Positions 25,804-34,200 of a DNA stretch of 64,000 nt are shown here, piece after piece (position 1 is the stretch's first letter; each line of letters starts with the position of its first letter). Origin of the DNA: Gordonia polyisoprenivorans (GTDB lineage: Bacteria > Actinomycetota > Actinomycetes > Mycobacteriales > Mycobacteriaceae); NCBI RefSeq assembly GCF_017654315.1, contig NZ_CP072203.1:2666001-2730000 (forward strand). The letters run 5' to 3'. The translations under genes and the position numbers were made by a program. A model generated the notes under the pieces. It was not told the origin of the DNA and did no database searches. It saw nothing but the letters and a program-made list of their open reading frames with translations.

Positions 25804-27549
25804 ATGAACTCCGAGTTCAATCCCGATCGACCTGCCGATATGGGCCCGCTGCACCGCGCCGAGGCGTGGCGGCGGTTATCCGAGGAGCAATTCGACATCG
25901 TCGTGATCGGCGGTGGTGTCGTCGGCGTGGGAGCTGCGCTCGATGCGGCGACCCGGGGATTGCGGGTTGCGCTCGTCGAGGCCCGCGACATCGCCTCCGG
26001 TACGTCGAGCCGGTCGTCGAAGATGTTTCACGGTGGGCTGCGTTACCTCGAACAACTCGAATTCGGTCTGGTCCGCGAGGCCCTGGCCGAGCGGGAACTG
26101 TCGTTGCGGCTTCTCGCACCGCACCTGGTGAAGCCGCTTCCGTTCTTGTATCCGCTGACGCGGCGGGTGTGGGAACGGCCGTATGTTGCTGCCGGGATCT
26201 TCTTGTATGACCGGATGGGTGGTGCCAAGTCCGTTCCGGGACAACGACATGTGACCCGGTCGGGTGCGCTGCGGGTTGCGCCTGCCCTCAAGCGCGACTC
26301 GTTGATCGGCGGGATCCGCTACTACGACACCGTGGTCGATGACGCCCGCCACAGTCTCACGGTGGCGCGGACGGCGGCGAACTACGGTGCGGTGATCCGC
26401 ACGTCGACGCAGGTGGTCGGGTTCTTGCGGGAGGCCGACCGGGTGATGGGCGTGCGTGTCCGTGACAGCGAGACCGGCGATACCGCGGAGGTGCGTGCGC
26501 ACTGCGTCATCAACGCCGCCGGCGTCTGGACCGATGAAGTGCAGGCACTTTCGCATCAGCGCGGTCACTTCCGGGTGCGCGCGTCGAAGGGCGTCCACAT
26601 CGTCGTTCCCCGGGACCGGATCGTCAGTGAAACGGCGATCATCTTGCGTACCGAGAAGTCGGTGCTGTTCGTCATCCCGTGGGAGACACACTGGATCATC
26701 GGCACCACCGACACCGACTGGAATCTCGACCTCGCGCACCCGGCCGCCACCCGGGCCGACATCGACTACATCATCGACCGGGTCAACGAAGTACTCGTCA
26801 CCAAGCTCACCCACAACGACATCGAAGGTGTCTATGCGGGTCTGCGGCCGCTGCTCGCCGGTGAGGACGAGTCGACGTCGACATTGTCGCGGGAGCACGC
26901 GGTCGCGCGGGTGGCGCCCGGGCTGGTCTCCATCGCGGGGGGCAAGTACACGACCTATCGGGTGATGGCTGCCGACGCGGTGGACGCGTGTGACGACTAC
27001 ATCCCGACACGGGTCGCGCCGTCGATCACCGAACGCGTTCCGCTGCTCGGCGCCGATGGCTACTTTGCGCTCATCAATCAGTGTGAACATCTCGGGAAGC
27101 GTTTCGGCCTGCATCCCTACCGGGTTCGACGACTGCTGAATCGGTACGGATCGCTGATCGACGACGTGCTGTACTACGCCGATGCCGATCCCTCGCTGCT
27201 GCGCCCGTTGGCGGCCGCACCGCAGTATCTGCGCGTGGAGGTCGTCTATGCGGCGATCGACGAGGCGGCACTGCATCTCGAGGACGTTCTGGCCCGCCGT
27301 ACGCGGATTGCCATCGAGTATTCGCATCGCGGCGTCGGTTGTGCCCAGGAGGTCGCCGAACTCCTCGCGCCGATACTCGACTGGGACGCCGAGCGCATCG
27401 CCTTCGAGGTGGAGACCTACAACGCGCGGGTGGCTGCCGAGATCGCCTCGCAGCAGCAGCCCGACGACGCCTCGGCCGATGCGTTGCGCGCCGCGGCGCC
27501 CGAGTCCCGCCAGGAGATTCTCGAACCGGTGCCCGTACCCGACAACTGA
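25804..27549 (+). CDS. glpD: aerobic glycerol-3-phosphate dehydrogenase
   Basis: GlpD oxidises glycerol-3-phosphate to dihydroxyacetone phosphate and reduces quinone at the membrane. The 581-residue protein carries FAD motif IVVIGGGVVGVGAALDA near residue 32, the family motif SSRSSKMFHGGLRYLEQ, and GTTDTDWNLD. Its C-terminal DAO_C domain is rounded off by the helix IEYSHRGVGCAQEV. It is the glpD2 position of mycobacteria. With the divergent glpK it completes glycerol catabolism from glycerol to triose phosphate; no glycerol facilitator gene is present. Confidence 0.95.
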   Translation: MNSEFNPDRPADMGPLHRAEAWRRLSEEQFDIVVIGGGVVGVGAALDAATRGLRVALVEARDIASGTSSRSSKMFHGGLRYLEQLEFGLVREALAERELSLRLLAPHLVKPLPFLYPLTRRVWERPYVAAGIFLYDRMGGAKSVPGQRHVTRSGALRVAPALKRDSLIGGIRYYDTVVDDARHSLTVARTAANYGAVIRTSTQVVGFLREADRVMGVRVRDSETGDTAEVRAHCVINAAGVWTDEVQALSHQRGHFRVRASKGVHIVVPRDRIVSETAIILRTEKSVLFVIPWETHWIIGTTDTDWNLDLAHPAATRADIDYIIDRVNEVLVTKLTHNDIEGVYAGLRPLLAGEDESTSTLSREHAVARVAPGLVSIAGGKYTTYRVMAADAVDACDDYIPTRVAPSITERVPLLGADGYFALINQCEHLGKRFGLHPYRVRRLLNRYGSLIDDVLYYADADPSLLRPLAAAPQYLRVEVVYAAIDEAALHLEDVLARRTRIAIEYSHRGVGCAQEVAELLAPILDWDAERIAFEVETYNARVAAEIASQQQPDDASADALRAAAPESRQEILEPVPVPDN

Positions 27550-27633
27550 CGGTGCGTCTGCTTTGCCGGGACCTTTGCCCCTGTGGCCGGTGATGCCGCG
27601 GAGGGACAATGGGTTATGGGAAAAGGAGAGGTC

Positions 27634-28059
27634 ATGGTGGACAACCCGGTTCAGGAGCTTCCCGTCGACGAGGCCTGGGCATTGCTCGCCTCCAAGGAAG
27701 TCGGACGTCTTGCGGTGAGTGTCGGGGGTCAGCCCGACATCTTCCCGGTGAACTACTACGCCGGCGAGAAACGAATTCTCTTCCGCACCGGTGAGGGAAC
27801 CAAACTGTCGGAGCTCGTCGTCAATTCCCACGTGGCCTTCGAGTCCGACTTCTATGGTGACGGTGCGACCGGATGGAGTGTCGTCGCGAAGGGCTCGGCA
27901 CGAATTCTGTCCCGCGGTGACGAAATCGCCGCTGCCGACGAGTTGCCGCTGCAGCCGTGGATTCCGACGATCAAGTACAACTATGTCGAAATCACGGTCG
28001 ACGAGATCTCTGCTCGCCGATTCCAATTCGGCCCCGAACCGGAGCGCTACCCGGTCTGA
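27634..28059 (+). CDS. pyridoxamine 5'-phosphate oxidase-like FMN/F420-binding split-barrel protein
   Basis: The 141-residue protein has the split-barrel pattern of the PNPOx-like group: LASKEVGRLAVSVGGQPDIFPVN at the N-terminus, then FRTGEGTKLSELVVN, VAFESDF and WSVVAKGSARIL. Mycobacterial relatives bind flavin or F420 and often act as small reductases; this one cannot be assigned a substrate. ATG 27634 is fixed by the strong ribosome site AAAAGGAGAG five bases upstream. In-frame starts at 27583 and 27616 lack one. It is followed by the 28-kb repeat region. Confidence 0.82.
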   Translation: MVDNPVQELPVDEAWALLASKEVGRLAVSVGGQPDIFPVNYYAGEKRILFRTGEGTKLSELVVNSHVAFESDFYGDGATGWSVVAKGSARILSRGDEIAAADELPLQPWIPTIKYNYVEITVDEISARRFQFGPEPERYPV

Positions 28060-28122
28060 ATCACGCCATCGGGGGAACCGTTCCCACCCCGGGCGTCGTG
28101 TCCGATGGCCGTCCCATCCCGG

Positions 28123-28640
28123 TGGTCGAGGTGCCGAGGAGCGCTAGCGACGAGCCTCGAGACCCCTTGTGCCGATAGGTTTCCGGGCCATCGTGTCCCG
28201 AATCCAGCTTCGGTGCAAGCGGTCTCGAGGCTCGCCGCACGCGGCTCACACCTCGACCAGCGGGGGGACCGTTCCCATCCCGGTGGTCGAAGCCTTCCCA
28301 TGCGGGAATACCCCAGCCCTTGCCACTCCGATGGTCGAGGTGCCGAGGAGCGCTAGAGACGAGCCTCGAGACCTGTTGTGCCGATAGATTTCCGGTGCAC
28401 GGTGGACCGAATTCAGCGTCGGCGCTGGTGGTCTCGAGGCTCGCCGCACGCGGCTCGCACCTCGACCAGCGGAGGGGAGTCGTCCATCCGGTGGTCGAAG
28501 CCTCCCCGTGCGGGAATGCCCCAGCCCTTCCCACTCCGATGGTCGAGGTGCCGAGGAGCGTTAGCGACGAGCCTCGAGACCCCTTGTGCCGAAGGGCTTC
28601 CAGGGCCACCGACGCTCGAACACCTCGACCATCGGGTGGG
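28123..28640. repeat. three ~208-bp palindromic repeat units (REP/BIME-like cluster)
   Basis: Units start at 28123, 28332 and 28540 (spacing 209 and 208 bp). Each begins with the same 42-base block (TGGTCGAGGTGCC...CGAGCCTCGAGACC). In units 1 and 2 an inverted relative of that block returns after about 55 bases (28221-28259 and 28430-28468: GGTCTCGAGGCTCG...CACCTCGACCA), so each unit can fold into a long imperfect hairpin. The variable bases in the loop differ between units while the arms are nearly identical. Unit 3 is truncated and keeps only the tail ACCTCGACCATCGG. The stretch 28060-28699 holds no credible gene; frames through it are repeats of one another. Confidence 0.85.
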
Positions 28641-28699
28641 GATTTCACTATGGAATTCTCAAACAACAGATGCGGTCCCGGCCAGGCCGGGTGCGGGAA

Positions 28700-29989
28700 T
28701 CAGGCTGCGGTGTCGTCGAGTCGCATGGTCCGTCGGTGATACGACGGCACAGGTCGTCGTTTCGGATCGATGCTGGCGGGTGGGACGAGCCAGGGGTGTC
28801 GGTCGAATCCCATGATGATGTCCCAGCCATGGTGGTGCACATCATCATGACAGCTGGTGCAGAGCAGGCATCCGTTGTCGAGGTCGGTGGGACCACCATC
28901 GGCCCAGTGCCGCACATGGTGTGCTTGGCAGCGTCCGGCATGGGCACCGCATTTGATGCATCCGCGGTCCCGCACCACCAAGGCTTTCCGTTGGCCGGGG
29001 GTGAAGAAGCGTTTCTCTTCACCAAGACTGAGCGGTACACCGTTGGGATCGAGCACGATTTTGGTGATGGTGGTGTCGCACGACAACAACTTGGCGGTCG
29101 CTTCGGTGATCGCGCCCATGTTCTGCAGGTCCCCGCCGAGTGCCGGGTTGTCGGCCGACCATGTCCACAACAGGCCGTTGGTCGGTTTGGCGGAGAAGGT
29201 GGTGTCGGCCAATCCTTGTGCCGCGAGTTCGACGATCGTCTCGAACGCGGCAGCACAGATCTGCTCGGGTGTCCGCGGATCGGGCGAGCCGTCGGGTTGA
29301 GGTTTCGGCGCCGACAGGGTTTCCATCAGGGTGCGGGTCTTTTCGCCGGCGATGATGTCGAGGTTCGCCGAGATTTCCAGCCGTCCGTCGTCGGTGATGC
29401 GGTCGGTGTAGGAGTTGATCGTCTTGTCTTCGGCGGCCGGTAGCCCGTTGGGTGTTTCGGCCGCCAACTCGTTACCCAGCTGCCGTGCGTAGAGGTTGAT
29501 CTCGGCGGGGGTGAATCCGGCGAAGTAGTGCGACAGCAGCTTCCGGAGGTATTCACACCGTTGGACGGTGTCGAGGGGTTCGGGGGAGCGGGTGTCGATG
29601 TGCGCCAGTCCGCGGATGATGGCGTCGATGTGTTCGGACGAGATGGACCCGTCAGCGGCGTGCGCGATTAACAGGCCGACGTCATCGGTGGCGGCGACAC
29701 GCACATATCGCGAGGCGACCGATGGCGCGAAACCCATGCTGATCAACAATTCTCGCAGTCGGGTGGTTTTGTGGTCGGCCACGCCTAACCGATCCATTTC
29801 GCCGGTGAGGGTGGTGGCGTGGTGATCGACCAGATTGCGGAGCAGCAGGACTTGCTTCATCGCGCCGAAAGCTTGGGGGCCGGTCATGTCCGGATTCCAT
29901 TGCAGGTCGCTGAGTTGGGTGACGATGGTGGCGAAGACTGATTCGGCGTCAACATCTTTGATGTCAAGAGTTGTGGTGGTGTCGATCAT
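28700..29989 (-). CDS. DUF222-HNH endonuclease-type protein (13E12 repeat family)
   Basis: The 429-residue protein has the helical DUF222 region (about residues 30-260) and a C-terminal HNH nuclease from about 340. The HNH core includes CIKCGAHAGRCQAHHVRHW, DLDNGCLLC and CHDDVHHHGW, so zinc cysteines, the HH pair, Asn and final His are all there. In M. tuberculosis such proteins are the 13E12 repeat family, carried by REP13E12 elements that phage-like elements use as sites. GGGGAGGGGCC just before ATG 29989 fixes the start. Codon choice is visibly less GC-rich than in neighbours. Its flanks are palindromic repeats on both sides, so it is probably a mobile passenger; activity is not shown. Confidence 0.85.
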   Translation of the reverse strand: MIDTTTTLDIKDVDAESVFATIVTQLSDLQWNPDMTGPQAFGAMKQVLLLRNLVDHHATTLTGEMDRLGVADHKTTRLRELLISMGFAPSVASRYVRVAATDDVGLLIAHAADGSISSEHIDAIIRGLAHIDTRSPEPLDTVQRCEYLRKLLSHYFAGFTPAEINLYARQLGNELAAETPNGLPAAEDKTINSYTDRITDDGRLEISANLDIIAGEKTRTLMETLSAPKPQPDGSPDPRTPEQICAAAFETIVELAAQGLADTTFSAKPTNGLLWTWSADNPALGGDLQNMGAITEATAKLLSCDTTITKIVLDPNGVPLSLGEEKRFFTPGQRKALVVRDRGCIKCGAHAGRCQAHHVRHWADGGPTDLDNGCLLCTSCHDDVHHHGWDIIMGFDRHPWLVPPASIDPKRRPVPSYHRRTMRLDDTAA

Positions 29990-30183
29990 GGCCCCTCCCC
30001 GGTGGCTGATCGGTGTGATGGGTCCAGTATACGTCGCCAGGGTGTTTGACGCAAGGGTGTTTTGATCAATTGTGCTTGTGGACAACGAGTTTCGGTGCTG
30101 ATGTTCTGTCGGTGGGGTGTGGTAGGGGGTGTGGTTTTCGTTTGCCTTGCTTCGATGTGGTTGGGAGGCCTGTTGTCTCGCCG

Positions 30184-30225
30184 GGTCTCGAGGCCCGGCG
30201 CCTGGGGCGCCGTGCACCTCGACCA
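30184..30225. repeat. single palindromic element related to the 28-kb repeat arms
   Basis: The element starts GGTCTCGAGG and ends CACCTCGACCA, the same outer blocks as the inverted arms at 28221-28259 and 28430-28468, but its middle (CCCGGCGCCTGGGGCGCCGTG) is different and self-complementary. It lies about 200 bp upstream of the DUF222-HNH start, so related repeats flank that gene on both sides. Confidence 0.7.
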
Positions 30226-30232
30226 TCGGGGG

Positions 30233-30460
30233 AAGGGTTCTCGGCTGTCGGGCCGGGTGGAGTGCTTGACCATCGGGGGTAGAGTGCTCGACGGTCGGGT
30301 AGGGCGGGTTGCTAGGCCATCGGTGAGGGTGGATTGTTCAGCATTGGGGGCAGGGGTTCTCGGCCATCGAATAGGGGGTTGCTCGACGTTCGGGGAGGGT
30401 GCGTCGACATGGGACAGGGCGCACCGACATCGGGGCGGCGCACCGACGTCAGGGGGATAG
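30233..30460. repeat. degenerate G-rich tandem repeat, about ten units of 19-25 bp
   Basis: The stretch can be written as successive decayed copies of a G-rich unit built around TGCTCGACCATCGGGGG. Examples are GTGCTTGACCATCGGGGG, GTGCTCGACGGTCGGG, TTGCTAGGCCATCGG, TTCTCGGCCATCG, TTGCTCGACGTTCGGGG and GCACCGACATCGGGG. Core words match those at the edge of the palindromic repeats (CTCGACCATCGG). No gene is present between 29990 and 30500; frames through the array are low-complexity by-products. Confidence 0.6.
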
Positions 30461-30500
30461 CCGGGGCATTGATTGGCGAGAGTTCTCGGTGCAACGATGG

Positions 30501-31286
30501 TCAGGACTGGCAGTGGGGACACCAGTAGATGACCCGATCCTCGCCGGGAGGGCCGAAAAAGCCGCGGCGGATAAGGGTTCCGCATCGGCGGCAGGGGCGA
30601 CCGCGTCGGCCGTAGACATAGACGCGGGCGTGCGGGCCGGTGGCGCCGGTGGTGGTTCGCGCGGTGCGCATCCGGTTGGCCCAGAGGACGCGGTGGGCGA
30701 GATCGACCATCGCGGGAACGTCGACGTCGGCGACCGGTCGTTCGGGGAGAACGCCTCGGAGGAAACATAATTCGCAGCGATACTCGTTGCCGACGCCGGC
30801 CATCAGGTGTTGGTCCAGCAGTGCCAGGCCGATAGGGGTGTCGGGGTGTGCTTCGATGCGGCGTATGGCTTCGGCGGCATCCCACTCCGCGCCGAGCAGG
30901 TCGGGGCCGAGGTAGGCCAGGTCGGACTCCGGCGCGGTGAGGAGTTCGAGGATGCCGAGCGCGAAGCCGACTGCCTCGGTGGTCTCGGTACGCAGTACGA
31001 CTCGCGCCTCGTGACCGGGCCGACGCCATTTCGCGCCGCGGGCATGCACATCCCAGATCCCCTCCATCTTGAGGTGCGAGTGGATGCTGACGGGAACGTC
31101 GAGGTCGTCGCGGGACACGTCGATCAACAAGTGCTTGCCGCGCGAGCGGACATCGGTGACCAACCCGCCGGTCAGATCCCGGGTCGCCAGCCGAGGAACC
31201 CGGAAGTCGGTGTGGGTGAGTACCTTTCCGGCCAGTGCGCCGCGCAGACGGGCGGCAGCCCGGAAGACGGTGTCACCTTCGGGCAT
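30501..31286 (-). CDS. nei2: Fpg/Nei-family DNA glycosylase (endonuclease VIII type, Nei2)
   Basis: The 261-residue enzyme starts MPEGDTVFRAA, placing the catalytic Pro1-Glu2 pair at the mature N-terminus as required for base excision and beta-delta elimination of oxidised bases. It has the helix-2-turn-helix segment LMAGVGNEYRCELCFLRG and ends with a zinc finger, CRRCG and YWCPHC. It overlaps lhr by 14 bases and follows it on the same strand. The lhr-nei pairing is the recalled mycobacterial order, which suggests helicase and glycosylase act in one repair pathway. Confidence 0.92.
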   Translation of the reverse strand: MPEGDTVFRAAARLRGALAGKVLTHTDFRVPRLATRDLTGGLVTDVRSRGKHLLIDVSRDDLDVPVSIHSHLKMEGIWDVHARGAKWRRPGHEARVVLRTETTEAVGFALGILELLTAPESDLAYLGPDLLGAEWDAAEAIRRIEAHPDTPIGLALLDQHLMAGVGNEYRCELCFLRGVLPERPVADVDVPAMVDLAHRVLWANRMRTARTTTGATGPHARVYVYGRRGRPCRRCGTLIRRGFFGPPGEDRVIYWCPHCQS

Positions 31287-34200
31287 GGTGTCCGTACCGT
31301 AGGCGCAGACCGCGTGGTGTGGTCGAGAAGCCGGCGTCGACGAGGATCGCAGCGAGGTCGGACCGCAGCGATTCGGCACCGTCGATCTGATCGATCGCCA
31401 GCCGCGACACCCGGCCGTCGTGTACGACTCCGGCCAAAGCATGCGCTGCCGAACGCAATACGCTCTCGCTGTCGTCGAAGGTCAGGACGGTCTTTCCGCC
31501 GCGTTCGACGTAGATCGTGAGCGCACCGTTCACCAGTACCACCAGCGCACCAGGCTTGCGCCCCGGTCGATGGCCGCTCTCGGGGCGTTCGGGCCACGAC
31601 AGGGCGGCACCGAAGGGATTCGCCGGGTCGGTGGCGGCGAGGACGACCGCGGTCTGCGTCGAGTCATCCCGATGGTCGAGGGTGTGGCGTCGTAGTTCGT
31701 CGACGGTCGCGGTGGCGGCGAACTGCGCTCCGCCGAGTCCGTCAACGTAATATCCGCGGCGGACGAATCCGTTGTCCTCGAAGATGTTGAGGGCCTTGTA
31801 GATCCGTGCGAATCCGCCGACCACCCCTTCGGCGACGACCGAGCCGCGGGTCACCACGCCGTACCGGGTGAGCAGTTGATCGCAGAGAACCTGGGTGGAC
31901 ACGGTCGGGTCCGTGGCGCGATCGGGCAGGGTGAACCAGCGACCGGCCACGGTGGCGGGGGTCGTCACCGCCGGAGTGGTCGAGATCAAATGGCGGGTCG
32001 TGAGTCGCGACGAGCGCAGTCGGGGAGCGCGGGCCCGGGAGCGGTGCGCCGGGGCCGTGCGTGATCCGCCGGACGATCGCGGCGTGAGCAGCGCACGTAC
32101 CGGTGCGAACGAGTCGTTCGACAGACGACCCGACCACACGAGATCCCACAGTCCCGATTCGACCTCCGCGGTGATCGAGGTCGTCGACGCGGCGGCGGTC
32201 GCGTCGAGGTCGGTGAAGTCGCCCACGAATTGTGCGAATCGCAAGCCGCCGGAACCGGTGAAGGTCTCCACCAGGCGTCGATGCACGTCGGTCGTGTCGA
32301 TCTCGTCGGGCTCGGGAAGGAGCACCTCGGCGAGATCGGCCGGGCACAACCGGATCCAACCGTCGGCACCGCCGATGCGTCCGGCGCCCGACCAGACCAC
32401 CTCACCGGAACTGAGGAGCTCGTCGAGCATGGCGGGGCTGTAGTCGGCGACGCGCGACGGCAGGATCAACGATTCCCATGCCGACGCCGGAAGCGGTAGT
32501 CCGGCAAGCTGATCGATCGCCACCGACACCCCGTCGACCCCCGTCAGCCGATCATCGTGGTCGCCACGGCCGGCCTTGCGTGGTGCCACGTGCTGCCACC
32601 CCACGAGGAAACGCGACAGGGTGGCGTCGTCGACCGGCTCGATCTCGGCGCGGCTCGCGGCGAGCGATCCGCGCCGGATCTGGCCGAGCACATCGCTGTG
32701 ACACCACTGGGTACCACTCGCCTCGGGCAGGAAGTCGCCCTCGATGACCTTGCGTTCGCCGGCCATGCGTACCAGCACGTCGCGGATGACGGCGACGCCG
32801 AGTCCGAGTGAGTCGGCCGCCTCGTCGACGGTGAACGGACCATGTGTGCGGGCGTAACGGTGTACGAGGTCGCCGACCGGGTCGGCGACCTGTTCGAGAA
32901 ACGCCGCGGGAACCCCGAGCGGAGCGGGTACGCCCAACGCGTCACGCAGCCGAGCGGTGTCCTCGATCGCGGCCCAGAGCGCACGCCCCCGTTGGCTCAC
33001 CGAGATGATGGCGCCGTCGCGGTGCAGCGCGGCGAGAACCGTTGCCGCGTCGACCGGTTGGGCGCCTGCAGGTACCGCGTCGGGGTCGTCGCCGCGGTAT
33101 CGGGCATCGACGTCCTCGGTGGTCAGCGGCCCGAGCCAGCGCAACAGATCGACCACGTCCTGGGCATCGCGGGCCTGCCTCGACGGTTCGAGTCGTTGCA
33201 GGCGGTTGGTCACCTCCGTGATCACTCCCGGGTCGAGGAGTTCGCGCAGATCGACACGGCCGAGGAGCTGGGCGAGCAGGGCGGTGTCGAGAGACAGTGC
33301 CGCGGCCCGCCTTTCGGCGATCGGCGCGTCGTCGTTGTACATGAAGGCACCGACGTAGCCGAAGAGCAACGATGCCGCGAACGGCGACGGTGACTCCGTC
33401 TCGGTCTCGACGACCCGCACCCGGCGGGTGGCCACACCGCGCAGCAGGTCGATCAGCGCGGGCAGGTCGTAGACATCTTGCAGGCACTCCCGGACGGCTT
33501 CGAGCACGATCGGGAAATCCGGGAATTCCGAGGCCACGGCCAACAATTGGGCGCTGCGCTGACGCTGTTGCCACAGGGGCGCACGCCGACCGGGATCGCG
33601 GCGCGGTAACAGTAATGCGCGGGCGGCGCACTCGCGGAACCGCGAGGCGAACATCGACGACTCGGCGAGCGCATCGGTGACGAGTTGCTCGATGTCATCG
33701 GGGTCGATGGTGAACACCGCAGCGCCCGGCGGGTTGTCGTCGGTGTCGGGGAGTCGCACGATGATGCCGTCGTCGGAGGCGGTGACGGCGCCGTCGAGGC
33801 CGAGCGTCGTCTTCAGGCGCGCGGAGATGGCCGAGGCCCACGGCGCATGGACACGTAAGCCGTACGGGGAGTGCAGGATCAGCCGCCAGTCGCCGAGTTC
33901 ATCGCGGAACCGCTCGACGACCAGCGTGCGGTCGGTGGGCAGATGGGTGGTGGCCTCGCGCTGTTCGGCGATGAGCGCACCGAGGTTGTCGCGGGCGTAG
34001 GTGGTCAGACCGAGCTCGTCGGCGCGGCGATCGAGTTCGGCGGGATCGGCGATCTCACCGGTGAACCGGCCGATGGCGGCGCCGAGTTCGGCCGGCCTAC
34101 CGACGGCGTCACCGATCCAGAATGGCAGGCGTCCCGGTTGCCCGAACGCCGGAGTGACCAACACACGGTCGTGGGTGATGTCCTCGATCCGCCAGCTGGT

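Noticed and set aside
25876..28026. Antisense open frame of 716 codons across glpD
   Set aside because: It is opposite glpD and the split-barrel gene, has no recognisable domain and crosses their boundary.
28123..28640. Possible CRISPR array
   Set aside because: The repeated blocks are long, have ~208-bp period, are internally palindromic and have only three copies; there are no short repeats with unique spacers and no cas genes.
31420..31745. Small plus-strand frames across the lhr 3' end
   Set aside because: They lie opposite a conserved part of lhr and show no codon bias or motif.
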